Positions 15,090 to 24,284 are shown, numbered from the stretch's first letter. The stretch is 54,249 nt of DNA from Clostridium sp. CS001 (GCF_020443565.1 NZ_JAIZZN010000027.1:1-54249); one strand, 5' to 3'. The notes: generated by a model from the sequence alone, not told the origin. Numbers and translations: made by a program.

Positions 15090-16805
15090 ATGAATATAGA
15101 GGTTAAATTAGAAAACTCTTTAAATAAAAACGATCAAACAAAAATAATTAAGATTTTAAAAAATGTGGGCGATACTGTTAAGCTAAACGATGTGATTTTT
15201 GAGGTGGAAAGTGGAAAGGGTGCAAGTACCATTAATTCGAAAGCACAAGGGACTATTGAAAGTATTAATGTGAAAGAAGGAGACTCAGTTAATGCAGATA
15301 AGGTATTAGCACAAATAAATGGAGAGCAAGCGGCTAAAACTGGAAATTCAAGCACCGCACCCAATACCTTTAACTACTTTAAAAATTTAATTAAGCCAGT
15401 AAAACTCGAAATGGAAAGTGACATTACCATAATTGGTGGTGGTCCAGGAGGATATGTAGCTGCAATTCAGGCTGCTAAATTAGGAGCAAATGTTATATTA
15501 ATAGAAAAGGAAGAAATAGGTGGTACTTGTTTAAATTGGGGATGCATCCCTACTAAAACCTTAGTTAGATCTGCGCAGGTTTTCGACACATTGAAAAAGG
15601 CTGAGGAATTTGGATGTTATGCTGAAAATATTGGCATTAGAATGGAAAAGGTTATTGATAGAAAAGATAAGGTTGTAACACAACTTGTTCAAGGCATTCA
15701 GTATTTAATGGATAAAAACAACATAAAAGTTATAAATGGAACTGCTGAAATTGTTGATAATGAAACTATATTAGCCAAAAGCAATACACAAGAAATTACT
15801 ATTAAAACAAAGAACATTATTATTGCTACGGGTTCAAAATCAGCAGTAGTACCAATTAAGGGTATTGAAAATAAAAATGTAATTAATAGTGACGATGCTC
15901 TTTCTCTTAAAGAAATTCCAAAGAAACTGGTAATTGTGGGTGGCGGGGTTATTGGCATGGAGTTTGCCTATATTTATGCTAGCTTTGGTTCGGAGGTTTC
16001 AGTGGTTGAGTTTATGGATCAATGTCTTATAAGCTGTGATGATGATATATGTGAAGAAAATAAAAAAAGTGCTGAAAAAAAGGGGATTAAACTATATACG
16101 ACTGCAAAGGTAGAAGAAATTATTGAAGCTGAGAATAATGAATGCATAGTACATTTTATACAGGACGGTAAAGATAAATATATATCAGCAAATAAAGTGC
16201 TTTTATCTGTAGGAAGAACTCCATACATAGATGGGCTTGGATTAGAAAGGGCAGGAATAGAATTAAACAATAATAAAAGGGGAATTAAAGTTAATTCAAA
16301 AATGCAAACTAATGTTTCCAATATATATGCCATTGGAGATGTAACAAATATTATATTACTTGCTCATGTAGCATCCCACCAAGGGGTTATCGCTGCAAAT
16401 AATATAATGGGTAAGCCTTGTGATATGGATTATACAGTAGTTCCTAGCGCGATTTTCACAGAACCTGAGATTGCCATGGTGGGTATAGGTGAAAAGGCCG
16501 CAAAACTTCAAGGAATGGAAGTAGAAATAGGTAAATTCCCATTTTCAGCTAACGGGAAAGCATTATCCTATGGAGAAAGTGATGGATTTATTAAAATTAT
16601 AAGAAATAAAAATACAAAGATATTAATTGGTGCAAGTATTGTGGGGCTACATGCCACAGATTTAATTGCAGAGCTTACTCTAGCCATTAAGAATAACTTA
16701 ACTGCTAGAGAAATAACTGAAACTATACATGCGCATCCTACCACAGCAGAGGTAATTCACGAATCTGCACTGTGTTTAGAAGGCGGGGCTATCCATTTTG
16801 CATAA
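15090..16805 (+). CDS. lpdA: Dihydrolipoyl dehydrogenase with N-terminal lipoyl domain
   Basis: 571 residues, about 100 longer than a plain enzyme because of an N-terminal lipoyl domain (1-78). Its attachment lysine is Lys43 in VESGKGAST; the usual context is DKA, so this is an unusual site. A short linker leads to the FAD fold (GGGPGGYVAAIQAAKLG at 117-133), the redox disulfide GGTCLNWGC (Cys147, Cys152), an NAD-binding motif (GGGVIGMEFA near 285), and the C-terminal HAHPTTAE dyad. It oxidises dihydrolipoamide with NAD. No 2-oxoacid dehydrogenase or glycine-cleavage gene is adjacent; instead it sits between an AhpD-like gene and a lipoate ligase whose start overlaps its end by 8 nt. It probably passes electrons through its own lipoyl arm. 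Confidence 0.93.
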   Translation: MNIEVKLENSLNKNDQTKIIKILKNVGDTVKLNDVIFEVESGKGASTINSKAQGTIESINVKEGDSVNADKVLAQINGEQAAKTGNSSTAPNTFNYFKNLIKPVKLEMESDITIIGGGPGGYVAAIQAAKLGANVILIEKEEIGGTCLNWGCIPTKTLVRSAQVFDTLKKAEEFGCYAENIGIRMEKVIDRKDKVVTQLVQGIQYLMDKNNIKVINGTAEIVDNETILAKSNTQEITIKTKNIIIATGSKSAVVPIKGIENKNVINSDDALSLKEIPKKLVIVGGGVIGMEFAYIYASFGSEVSVVEFMDQCLISCDDDICEENKKSAEKKGIKLYTTAKVEEIIEAENNECIVHFIQDGKDKYISANKVLLSVGRTPYIDGLGLERAGIELNNNKRGIKVNSKMQTNVSNIYAIGDVTNIILLAHVASHQGVIAANNIMGKPCDMDYTVVPSAIFTEPEIAMVGIGEKAAKLQGMEVEIGKFPFSANGKALSYGESDGFIKIIRNKNTKILIGASIVGLHATDLIAELTLAIKNNLTAREITETIHAHPTTAEVIHESALCLEGGAIHFA

Positions 16806-17796
16806 TAACACAATTACTAGCATAATAACATCTTCAACTTTTGACCCTTGGTATAATCTAGCTTTAGAAGAACTTTTACTAACACATGTTAGAGAAAATG
16901 AGATAATATTATACCTGTGGCAAAATGATAATACTGTGGTAGTAGGAAAGAACCAAAACTGTTGGAAAGAATGTAATTGTGGTGAATTAGAGAAAAATGG
17001 CGGGAAACTTGCAAGGCGATTATCAGGTGGCGGTGCAGTTTATCATGACTTAGGGAATCTAAATTTTACCTTTATAATGGATAAAAAGCTATATGACCTA
17101 GAAAAGCAGTTAAAGGTTATCATCGAAGCTTTGAAAAATATTGATATAGAAGCTGAGTTTTCAGGAAGAAATGACATTACTGTAAAGGGTAAAAAGTTTT
17201 CAGGTAATGCTTTCTACAATACTAAAAATACAGCTCTGCATCATGGTACCTTGCTTATAAATTCTGACTTTTCAAAATTAAGTGAGTATCTTCAGGTTTC
17301 TAAAGAGAAAATTCAATCTAAAGGTGTAGAATCCGTGCAGTCTAGAGTAATAAACTTGAAGGAAATAAATGGATCAATTACGTTAGAACAAGTAATAAGC
17401 AATTTAAACAGTACCTTTATTAAGTTATATGGAGGAAAGGGTGAGGCAACAGATATAAATCTCTTTGAAGAAGAAATTAATTCTCTATATAATAAATATT
17501 CATCCTGGCAGTGGAGGTATGGTGAGAGTCCAAGCTTTGACATAAGCTTCCGAAAAAGATTTTCTTGGGGTGAAATAGAAATTTGCTTAAACTGCAAGGA
17601 TGGACATATTGTAGATTCTAAAGTCTACTCTGATGCCATGGATTATGAACTTATAACTGAAATTTCGAAAAAATTAAATGGAATTAAATTTGAAAAGCCA
17701 TGTATTATTAATAGCGTTAGGGAACTAAATGTAGATGGAATAAAGCATCCAATCATAGAAGATATTACTGAGTGGTTGAATGAAAAACAAATTTAA
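16798..17796 (+). CDS. lplA: Lipoate-protein ligase A
   Basis: 332 residues, TTG start overlapping the lpd stop codon by 8 nt; no ATG lies before the conserved region and a GGCGGGG tract is in range. The catalytic fold is clear: DPWYNLALEELLL, the lipoate/ATP loop RRLSGGGAVYHDLGNLNF (about 74-91), and KGKKFSGNAFY (about 130-140) with the conserved Lys. The C-terminal accessory domain (about 250-330) is present, so it should activate free lipoate with ATP and transfer it to a lysine, presumably Lys43 of the lipoyl domain encoded just upstream. Coupled translation suggests the ligase is dedicated to that protein. Confidence 0.92.
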   Translation: MHNNTITSIITSSTFDPWYNLALEELLLTHVRENEIILYLWQNDNTVVVGKNQNCWKECNCGELEKNGGKLARRLSGGGAVYHDLGNLNFTFIMDKKLYDLEKQLKVIIEALKNIDIEAEFSGRNDITVKGKKFSGNAFYNTKNTALHHGTLLINSDFSKLSEYLQVSKEKIQSKGVESVQSRVINLKEINGSITLEQVISNLNSTFIKLYGGKGEATDINLFEEEINSLYNKYSSWQWRYGESPSFDISFRKRFSWGEIEICLNCKDGHIVDSKVYSDAMDYELITEISKKLNGIKFEKPCIINSVRELNVDGIKHPIIEDITEWLNEKQI

Positions 17797-17802
17797 ATTT
17801 GG

Positions 17803-17839
17803 AAAGACTTGTGATTAAAGTTAATCATGAGCCTTTTTT
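17803..17839 (+). terminator. terminator after lplA
   Basis: AAAGACTTGTGATTA (17803-17817) pairs with TAATCATGAGCCTTT (17822-17836) with one mismatch and two G-U pairs, followed by TTTTA. Confidence 0.8.
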
Positions 17840-17953
17840 ATTATTGAAAATTTTGCTAATAGCATTTATATTTTGTGTAAGTTTTGATTACTTGGATAAA
17901 ATGTAACTGTTATGATACTTTTCCAAGAAGAATTTATAGTGCGGTGATATGTA

Positions 17954-18715
17954 ATGAAAGATAAAAATTTCAATGGTTTAATAATAAGGGTAATAACTTT
18001 AATAATACTAATTTTATATGTTTTATTTTTATATATGGACCTTTATGACGTAAAAACAGTTATTACTTCTGAATATATAAAGTATATGTCCATAATACTT
18101 TGTTTTATCCTGTCCATACTTCCTATTAAAAAGCTACTGGGAGGGCGAGACATAGTTAACAATTCATATACACATATAGCTAATTATAGAGATAGATTAC
18201 TACTTCAATTTGGTATGTTTATTACTGTCATTGCCGATTTATGTTTAGTTATATTTGATTTTTATATTCTAGGAGTAGTCTTTTTTTCTATGGTCCAAAT
18301 CATATATTCTGTTAGGTATGATCCTAAAAAGCAAAAGGTAACACTTATAAATTTTTTTATTGCATTTCAATTTATAGTGCTTTCATATTTTACAGTTAGA
18401 TTATTTATTAGAGAAATTAGTATTTTGTTGCCCATATCACTATTTTATTCTATATGTCTGCTTACTAGTGTTATTAAAGCTATAAAGGCCTTTAAAAGTA
18501 ATTTATATCCTCTTCCTAATAAGTACATGGTAGTGCTAGGCATGATACTTTTTCTTTTGTGTGATATATGCGTAGCGTTATCTAATGTAACTACAATTCT
18601 ACCTATAGAAGCACACTTTATCATAAGCCTTCAGCAAATAGCATCATTCCTAATTTGGGTTTTCTACCTTCCTTCACAGTTACTATTGTCTTTAAGTGGA
18701 AGTAATAACATCTAA
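17954..18715 (+). CDS. YhhN/TMEM86-family membrane protein (lysoplasmalogenase-like)
   Basis: 253 residues, about eight hydrophobic segments. The YhhN pattern is seen as FGMFITVIADLCLVIFDFY followed by GVVFFSMVQIIYSVRY, then GMILFLLCDICVAL and a final FYLPSQLLLSL. In this family the two conserved aspartates (ADL, CDI) line the active site that cleaves the vinyl-ether bond of lysoplasmalogens. Clostridia make plasmalogens, so that role is plausible; no biochemistry can be read from sequence. It is a lone gene with its own terminator region. The ATG at 17954 follows GTGCGGTGATATGTA, a weak ribosome-binding site. Confidence 0.7.
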   Translation: MKDKNFNGLIIRVITLIILILYVLFLYMDLYDVKTVITSEYIKYMSIILCFILSILPIKKLLGGRDIVNNSYTHIANYRDRLLLQFGMFITVIADLCLVIFDFYILGVVFFSMVQIIYSVRYDPKKQKVTLINFFIAFQFIVLSYFTVRLFIREISILLPISLFYSICLLTSVIKAIKAFKSNLYPLPNKYMVVLGMILFLLCDICVALSNVTTILPIEAHFIISLQQIASFLIWVFYLPSQLLLSLSGSNNI

Positions 18716-18767
18716 AGATGACAGTAAGGTGATATCCTACAAAGAATAATACGAATATCAATGTAGT

Positions 18768-18820
18768 AAAAAAATAATAGGTATAACATACATAGGGTAC
18801 TATGTTGTTTACCTATTATT
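18768..18820 (-). terminator. terminator of the pentapeptide-repeat gene (minus strand)
   Basis: AATAATAGGTA (18773-18783) pairs with TACCTATTATT (18810-18820), with inner pairing AACATA/TATGTT and CATAG/CTATG. The run of A on the plus strand before it is a T-run for minus-strand transcripts. It may also stop the converging YhhN gene. Confidence 0.75.
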
Positions 18821-18846
18821 AAAATAACAGAAGAAAGTTACTGCGA

Positions 18847-19488
18847 TTACATATTGCTTTTTATAAATTTGATTATATAACTTAAAGTATAAAAATCACA
18901 ATTAAGTTCAGTCTCAACAATATTTAGTCCTTTAATTAAAGTTTCTTCATCAAAGTTTTCCAATAATATCATTAAGCTTATTATGTTAATGTTACTATCT
19001 TTTGTATCGAGAACCCTTGCAGCTTTTACATATTTGTTTTTCATTGCATTTAGAACTGCCCCATGAAGATCCTCACTAATTTCTAGTTCGGGGATTTCAT
19101 TGAAAAACTTAACACCTGGTCTTTTAGTGCTAAAATTTTTAGCCTTAGTGACGTCAGTGGATACAAATATAGTGTTTTCGAACTCAGCATCTTTAAAATC
19201 TGCACCATCTAAATTCACTGAATCAAATATAGCATTCTCAAATGTGGTATTTGTGAAATCGCTGTCTTTAAAGTTTGTTCCTAGGAACTGTGTCCATCTA
19301 AAACTACATTTAAAAAACACGCAGGCTTTAAAGTGTGCACCCCTAAAGTTAACATAGTCGAAGTTCGAACTTGAAAAATCGCTATTATAACAATTACTTT
19401 TCTCAAGATTTTTATACATGAAATTCTTACCTTTTTTCTCTATGTTATTGTAAGTGAAGTTTCCCTTAATACTTTGATTTTTAGCCAT
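18847..19488 (-). CDS. Pentapeptide-repeat protein
   Basis: 213 residues from ATG 19488, chosen because GGAGGT lies just upstream; a longer start four codons earlier overlaps that site. Residues about 10-125 are pentapeptide repeats with the central Phe/Leu pattern (SNFDYVNFRGAHFKACVF, then TNTTFENAIFDSVNLDGADF), which fold as a right-handed quadrilateral helix. The last 75-80 residues (from about GVKFFNEIPE) are not repeats and look alpha-helical. The length is close to Qnr proteins, but those are repeats throughout, so DNA-gyrase protection should not be assumed. It is a single gene, function unknown. Confidence 0.85.
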   Translation of the reverse strand: MAKNQSIKGNFTYNNIEKKGKNFMYKNLEKSNCYNSDFSSSNFDYVNFRGAHFKACVFFKCSFRWTQFLGTNFKDSDFTNTTFENAIFDSVNLDGADFKDAEFENTIFVSTDVTKAKNFSTKRPGVKFFNEIPELEISEDLHGAVLNAMKNKYVKAARVLDTKDSNINIISLMILLENFDEETLIKGLNIVETELNCDFYTLSYIIKFIKSNM

Positions 19489-19540
19489 TTTTACCTCCAT
19501 ACCAAATAAAGTTATTTGCCTTTCCTATATTAACATACTT

Positions 19541-19999
19541 TTAAAGAACTTTAAATAACTTTAAATATTCTACGTATCCTTCTTCTTCAAGCCTATTTAC
19601 AGGTATGAACTTTAAAGAGGCACCATTTATGCAATATCTTAATCCACCATTTTCAACTGGGCCATCAGGGAATACATGACCTAAGTGGCTATCACCATAT
19701 TTGCTTCTTACTTCTATTCTCTCCATCCCTAGGGTTAAATCTTTATTTTCCTTTATATGGTCTTCTTCTAGTGGCTTTGTAAAACTAGGCCATCCACAAC
19801 CTGCATCAAATTTATCTAGAGAAGTAAATAGTGGCTCTCCACTATTTATATCAACATAGATTCCTTCATCTTTGCTATTCCAAAATTCACTGGAAAAAGG
19901 TCGTTCCGTTGCATTTTCTTGACTTACCTTAAACTGAATTGGTGTTAATACCTTTTTTAGCTCTTCTTTACCTTTTGAAATGTAAACTTTTTTACTCAT
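19541..19999 (-). CDS. msrB: Peptide-methionine (R)-S-oxide reductase
   Basis: 152 residues from ATG 19999, preceded by AAAGGAGG; an upstream in-frame extension is discarded for lack of similarity. The MsrB signature is complete: [32 protein letters not shown] (Cys68), [13 protein letters not shown] and catalytic Cys123 in [11 protein letters not shown]. The two CxxC zinc pairs of many MsrB proteins are absent, so this is the zinc-free type. It reduces the R epimer of methionine sulfoxide in proteins. It is divergent from a pirin gene and fits the oxidant-defence content of the region. Confidence 0.95.
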   Translation of the reverse strand: MSKKVYISKGKEELKKVLTPIQFKVSQENATERPFSSEFWNSKDEGIYVDINSGEPLFTSLDKFDAGCGWPSFTKPLEEDHIKENKDLTLGMERIEVRSKYGDSHLGHVFPDGPVENGGLRYCINGASLKFIPVNRLEEEGYVEYLKLFKVL

Positions 20000-20223
20000 A
20001 ACAACGCCTCCTTTAGGTAAGTATACTACTTTAATTTTAAGAATTACATTGAAATGCGAAAAAAAGTTACTAGTATAAATATACGTGATAAAAGTACTAG
20101 TACTTATAAAAGAAAACATGCAGGCGGAAGTTTGCATAACTTAAAGTTATAAATAATTGTTGTGAGGTATGATATAATTGTATGAGAAGGGTTTAATAGA
20201 ATTAATTAAGGAGGAAAGATAAT

Positions 20224-21063
20224 ATGGAACTTAGGACGGTGCGTAAAATAGTAACCGGAACCACTCAATATGATGGTGACGGTGTGAAGCTTGTGAGAGT
20301 TATAAGCCTACCAGATGTTCAGGAGTTTGATCCATTTTTAATGTTAGATGCTTTTGACTCCTATGACTCAGTTGATTACATAAAAGGTTTTCCATGGCAT
20401 CCCCATAGGGGAATTGAAACCATTACCTATCTTATAAATGGTGATATTGAACATCAAGATAGTTTAGGAAATAAAGGAAGCATATTAGATGGCTGTTGCC
20501 AATGGATGACCGCAGGTAGTGGAATACTTCATCAAGAAATGCCACAGCCCTCAGAGCGTATGCTAGGAGTACAACTATGGCTAAACTTACCCCAAGATAA
20601 AAAGATGACAGCGCCAAAGTACAATGATATAAGAGCAGATATGGTGCCTAAATTACAAGAAGATGGTTGTAGAATTGCTATTGTTTCAGGTGAGTATAAG
20701 GGCGAACTTGGCGCGGTCCAAGGCGATCATGTTAAAATGTTATTTTTAGATGTGGATATGAAACCTGGTGCGTTGTGGCGCTTGGAAACCAGAAAAGAAT
20801 TAAACTTGTTTATCTATATAGTGGAAGGTCAAGGTTTTTTTGAAGATTCTGATGATAATTTAGTTTCTAGTAAATGTGCAGTTCTTTTTAATAATGGTGA
20901 GGAACTATTAGTTAGAGCATCAGAAAAAGGCTTAAGATTTCTTTTATTTTCAGCAAAGAAACTAAATGAACCAATTGCTTGGGGTGGACCTATAGTTATG
21001 AATACACAAGAAGAACTTAAGAAGGCTTTTAAGGAGCTTAACGAAGGAACATTTATTAAATAA
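20224..21063 (+). CDS. Pirin-family bicupin protein
   Basis: 279 residues. The N-terminal cupin carries the pirin metal site: HPHRGIET (His58, His60 region), a further His in EHQDS, and HQEMP with His and Glu. Standard pirin motifs FDPFLMLD and GWMTAGSGI-like (QWMTAGSGILHQEM) are present. Bacterial pirins often show quercetinase activity or act as redox-responsive partners; the role here is open. Start ATG follows AAGGAGG. A flavin reductase gene follows 31 nt downstream on the same strand and the two end at a shared strong terminator, so they form an operon, a pairing that suggests redox or quinone stress. Confidence 0.92.
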   Translation: MELRTVRKIVTGTTQYDGDGVKLVRVISLPDVQEFDPFLMLDAFDSYDSVDYIKGFPWHPHRGIETITYLINGDIEHQDSLGNKGSILDGCCQWMTAGSGILHQEMPQPSERMLGVQLWLNLPQDKKMTAPKYNDIRADMVPKLQEDGCRIAIVSGEYKGELGAVQGDHVKMLFLDVDMKPGALWRLETRKELNLFIYIVEGQGFFEDSDDNLVSSKCAVLFNNGEELLVRASEKGLRFLLFSAKKLNEPIAWGGPIVMNTQEELKKAFKELNEGTFIK

Positions 21064-21094
21064 GCACAATAATATTTTAGGATGGTGAGGTTTT

Positions 21095-21664
21095 ATGAAT
21101 AAGACAATTAATATTATAGGTTTTACAGGAAGCCTACGATTACATTCATACAATAAGGCTGCTTTAAATGCAGCAAAAGATCTATTACCTGAAGGTGCAA
21201 CGCTTGAAATAGTAGATATATCTGATATTCCATTTTTCAATGAGGATGTAGAAGCCATAGGTATGCCTAAAACAGTTTTAAACTTTAAAAATAAACTAGA
21301 TACTGCTGATGCTATTTTAATTTCTACACCAGAGTATAATTATTCTATACCCCCAGTATTAAAAAATGCATTGGATTGGGCTTCTCGTGGTACAGATTTG
21401 CCACTTTCCGGAAAGCCACTAGCTATTATGAGTGCTTCACCTAGTATATTTGGAGGTTCACGTGTGCAATATCACTTGCGTCAGGTATGTGTAAGACTCG
21501 ATCTTTTGCCACTTAATCAACCGGAAGTATTTATTATGAAAGCAGATACGAAGTTTGATAAGGATGGTAAATTAGTTAATGAAACTACAAGCAACTCTAT
21601 TTCAAAGCTTTTAGAAGCATTAGTTGATAAAGTACGCGAAACTGAGAAGATTAAGAAGAATTAA
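21095..21664 (+). CDS. NADPH-dependent FMN reductase family protein
   Basis: 189 residues, one flavodoxin-like domain. The FMN phosphate loop is GSLRLHSYN (11-19), and the isoalloxazine/active-site segment is PEYNYSIPPVLKNALDW (about 79-95), as in ChrR/YieF-type quinone and chromate reductases. It should reduce quinones or metals with NAD(P)H through bound FMN. The second gene of the pirin operon; its ATG follows GGATGGTGAGG. The lysine-rich tail after residue 175 is not conserved in the family. Confidence 0.9.
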   Translation: MNKTINIIGFTGSLRLHSYNKAALNAAKDLLPEGATLEIVDISDIPFFNEDVEAIGMPKTVLNFKNKLDTADAILISTPEYNYSIPPVLKNALDWASRGTDLPLSGKPLAIMSASPSIFGGSRVQYHLRQVCVRLDLLPLNQPEVFIMKADTKFDKDGKLVNETTSNSISKLLEALVDKVRETEKIKKN

Positions 21665-21699
21665 GAAAAATATTTTTAAGATTAAATTTCAACAATAGG

Positions 21700-21745
21700 A
21701 TAAGAGCACGTATGAGAAGTTATAGTTCTACGTGCTCTTATTTAT
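21700..21745 (+). terminator. terminator after the pirin operon
   Basis: ATAAGAGCACGTA (21700-21712) pairs perfectly with TACGTGCTCTTAT (21729-21741), followed by TTATG. A 16-nt loop. Confidence 0.82.
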
Positions 21746-21809
21746 GTTATGCTTTTATTTGTATTAGGATTGTAGAATATTGTATTGAAATTAATGGAAT
21801 ACGTAAGTT

Positions 21810-22625
21810 TTATTGAGGTTTGCTGATGAACATTTGTGAAAACATGTTTCCATAGGGTCCACCCTTTTGGATTCCTAGTCCTATGTGAGTAAAGTCAGGG
21901 CTTAGAATGTTTTTTCTATGTCCTGGAGAATTCATTAACGCATTTTGAGCATTTTGAACACTTTGATTTCCAGCAATGTTTTCTCCTGCTTGAAGATATT
22001 TTACACCAAAGGATTTCATCATATCAAATGGATTGCCATACTTTGGTGAGTTGTGACTAAAGTAATTATTGTCAATCATGTCTTGAGCTTTGATTCTAGC
22101 TACATTGGTTAATTCCATATCTACCTTTAAGGGAGATAAGTTGTTTTGAATTCTAGAATCGTTGAGTAACTTTAACATTTCTTGCTCTGAAGCGGTTAGT
22201 GTACTAGAATCTGTTTTTGTAGCTGGTGTTTTAGGGGCAGTTGTGCCTTGTGGAACTGCTGTAGAATCTTCAGGTGGAATATTTGTTTTATTGTCTTCAA
22301 CAACTATGGGCTTACAGTCTTCCTTAGGAACAAAACCAATATCATTATTCTGTAGTTTTACAGCATACCAATCAGAAACCTCGCTTATAACATCAAGCTT
22401 AGTATCTTTATTAGAAGATTGGACTACGGGAGAATTAGTTGAACAACCTGCCTTTATATTTGACTTAGTTGCTGTTATCTTTATAGTTTTAACATCTGAA
22501 TTTTGGAAACTTGATGATTCTATCCCTCCGATGGCTGGTTGTTTTTGTTTATTTGTTTGCTGTGTACATGAGGTTGTAAAAAACAGTGTACAGACCACAA
22601 TTAGAGCAAAAGGTTTATTTTTCAT
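21810..22625 (-). CDS. CAP/SCP-domain lipoprotein with SH3-like domain (YkwD/SafA-like)
   Basis: 271 residues. Signal for lipidation: MKNKPFALIVVCTLFFTTSC, Cys20. Residues about 48-108 resemble a bacterial SH3 domain (IKITATKSNIKAGCSTNS, VISEVSDWYAVKLQNNDIGFV), then a Pro/Thr-rich linker to about 145. The CAP domain (about 148-268) has LNDSRIQNNLSPLKVD, YFSHNSP, AGENIAGN, NSPGHRKNIL and HIGLGI. Similar proteins in Bacillus and Clostridium are secreted or spore-coat associated; the enzymatic role of the CAP cavity is unknown. GGAGG precedes the ATG. Neighbouring genes on this strand are also spore-coat candidates. Confidence 0.88.
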   Translation of the reverse strand: MKNKPFALIVVCTLFFTTSCTQQTNKQKQPAIGGIESSSFQNSDVKTIKITATKSNIKAGCSTNSPVVQSSNKDTKLDVISEVSDWYAVKLQNNDIGFVPKEDCKPIVVEDNKTNIPPEDSTAVPQGTTAPKTPATKTDSSTLTASEQEMLKLLNDSRIQNNLSPLKVDMELTNVARIKAQDMIDNNYFSHNSPKYGNPFDMMKSFGVKYLQAGENIAGNQSVQNAQNALMNSPGHRKNILSPDFTHIGLGIQKGGPYGNMFSQMFISKPQ

Positions 22626-22757
22626 TACAATTCCTCCTTAGTTTATCAAAAAATTCATAAATCATATTAATAGTATTCGTAAAAAGTAATAAATTTATTA
22701 TTAGTTTATTTTATAGTTTAATGAATTAGTTAAACCATCATCTGTTATGCTGCAATA

Positions 22758-22864
22758 TTAACAACTTTGGAAGCAGATTTAGGTTGCCACTAAGCAACTT
22801 TTCTGGGCTAAGTAGCTACCACTTATAGAAGATGTCAGAATTGAAGCTTCCAAAATGTTGTTAA
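22758..22864. repeat. 107-bp element with terminal inverted repeats
   Basis: TTAACAAC-TTTGGAAGC (22758-22774) is inverted at the other end as GCTTCC-AAAATGTTGTTAA (22846-22864), with a 2-nt gap. Inside is another small stem, GTTGC/GCAAC at 22783-22798. The right 39 bp recur at 11692-11730 in inverted orientation (37/39). The form is that of a small non-coding mobile element (MITE-like) or a repeated regulatory stem. The whole region 22626-22938 has no credible gene. Confidence 0.5.
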
Positions 22865-22890
22865 ATAAAATATGTAAAGTAATAATTTAT

Positions 22891-22934
22891 ACTGGGAATA
22901 AAGAACACTTTAATGGATGCTCTTTATTCCCAGT
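22891..22934 (-). terminator. terminator of the coat-like gene
   Basis: ACTGGGAATAAAGA (22891-22904) pairs perfectly with TCTTTATTCCCAGT (22921-22934), directly after the stop codon of the minus-strand gene at 22939. Confidence 0.75.
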
Positions 22935-22938
22935 ATGA

Positions 22939-23397
22939 TTAATCTCTGCCAAGTAATAAAGGAATAAGCAGCGGATTAAAGTTAGAAAATGGGTAATAAT
23001 TTTGGTAGTAAGAATTTTGGTAGTAAGAATTATAAGGATAATAGCTATTGTTATAATAGCCATCATAAGGTGACCTTTCCATATTCTCATTAAAACCTTC
23101 TTCTAGACCATATTCATCCATTTCTATTTGGGTAGGGTATGTTGATGGGTTAAACATCTCATTCATCATTGGACAACCAATATGATGCATTTGAGTTATT
23201 GGTTGTGGTTCGATTTGATTTTGCATCATAAGATTTTGGTACATAGGGCATTGCATCATAGGATTATTATTGGTAGGATTTTGATACATTTGTTGCTCCA
23301 TCATATGACTTTCGCATATAGGTGTTTGCTCAGGGCTTATTAAATCTTCATTTTCCATATTCATGAATTCTTCTTCTTCCATTTCTCGGTATAACAT
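22939..23397 (-). CDS. Met/Asn/Gln/Tyr-rich protein, probable spore coat protein
   Basis: 152 residues of biased composition. The N-terminal ~20 residues are acidic, the middle is rich in Met, Gln, Asn and Pro (MQCPMYQNLMMQNQIE), and the last third is dominated by Tyr, Asn and Ser (YYNNSYYPYNSYYQNSYY, with YQNSYYQN repeats), ending in the hydrophobic NPLLIPLLLGRD. Tyr/Asn-rich, low-complexity proteins are typical of spore coats, where tyrosines can be cross-linked. No family is recognised with certainty. GGAGG lies before the ATG at 23397. The cotJ operon and a CAP-domain lipoprotein are nearby on the same strand, which supports a coat role. Confidence 0.55.
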   Translation of the reverse strand: MLYREMEEEEFMNMENEDLISPEQTPICESHMMEQQMYQNPTNNNPMMQCPMYQNLMMQNQIEPQPITQMHHIGCPMMNEMFNPSTYPTQIEMDEYGLEEGFNENMERSPYDGYYNNSYYPYNSYYQNSYYQNYYPFSNFNPLLIPLLLGRD

Positions 23398-23613
23398 TGC
23401 AAACCTCCATTAATTTCACTACAATAATATAATATGGGTTATCCAAAGTATGTGTTACAGGTTAATGATTTTAAGTATGATAAGTACAAATCTTATATAA
23501 TAAATTTTCGGTTTGGAGGAGATAATATATCAGGTAGTTTAACAACATCGAAGATAATGACTTAACTATAAGGGTTAAAAGTTAAAGGTGTAAATAAGGA
23601 AAGGAGCTTTATA

Positions 23614-24243
23614 ATGAAACTTACTAAGGAATTCTATGCTAGAGGAACTTTGCAGGTGGCTAAGGATCTTTTAGGTAAGGTGCTTGTCCATGAAGTAAAT
23701 GGAGTTAAATTAAAGGGGAAGATTGTTGAAACAGAAGCATATGTTGGAGCGATAGATAAGGCTTCACATGCTTACGGAGGGAAAAGAACTATTAGAACTG
23801 AAACTTTATATGGAAAGCCTGGAATAGCATATGTATTTATTATTTATGGTATGTATTATTGTTTTAATGTAATAACCAAAGAAGAAGGTTCTCCTGAAGG
23901 AGTTTTAGTTAGGGCCATTGAGCCCATAGAAGGAATAGAAGAAATGTCAAAGCTTAGGTTCAAGAAAGATATTAGTGAACTTACAAAAGCTCAATTTAAA
24001 AACTTAACTTCAGGACCATCTAAACTCTGCATGGCAATGAAAATAAATAAAGAAAATAATAAACAAGATCTATACTTAAATGAGCTATATATTGAAGAAG
24101 CAATAGAAAAAGAAGACTTAAATTTATTACAAAAAATTGAAGTCGTAGAAGCTAAAAGAATTGGCATTGATTATGCCGAGGAAGCAAAGGATTTCCTATG
24201 GAGGTTTTACATAAAGAATAACCCTTGGGTATCTGTAAAATAA
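23614..24243 (+). CDS. mpg: 3-methyladenine DNA glycosylase (AAG family)
   Basis: 209 residues, full length for the family. Family motifs: [16 protein letters not shown], the catalytic Glu in [24 protein letters not shown], the nucleobase pocket [24 protein letters not shown] and the late [12 protein letters not shown]. The enzyme flips out alkylated purines such as 3-methyladenine and cuts the glycosidic bond, starting base-excision repair. ATG follows AAGGAGC. It is transcribed alone and ends at a terminator shared with the converging cotJ operon. Confidence 0.95.
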   Translation: MKLTKEFYARGTLQVAKDLLGKVLVHEVNGVKLKGKIVETEAYVGAIDKASHAYGGKRTIRTETLYGKPGIAYVFIIYGMYYCFNVITKEEGSPEGVLVRAIEPIEGIEEMSKLRFKKDISELTKAQFKNLTSGPSKLCMAMKINKENNKQDLYLNELYIEEAIEKEDLNLLQKIEVVEAKRIGIDYAEEAKDFLWRFYIKNNPWVSVK

Positions 24244-24284
24244 AAAACGGATATATCACTAATAATATATAGTAAAGTAGAAAA

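Noticed and set aside
18847-19488. Qnr-type quinolone resistance protein
   Set aside because: Only the first ~125 residues are pentapeptide repeats; Qnr proteins are repeats nearly end to end.
20000-20137. 46-codon N-terminal extension of MsrB
   Set aside because: The conserved protein and AAAGGAGG support the ATG at 19999; the extension is not family sequence.
22758-22864. Protein-coding remnant reading IEDVRIEASKMLL
   Set aside because: Stops lie directly upstream in frame at both copies; a non-coding inverted-repeat element explains the region better.
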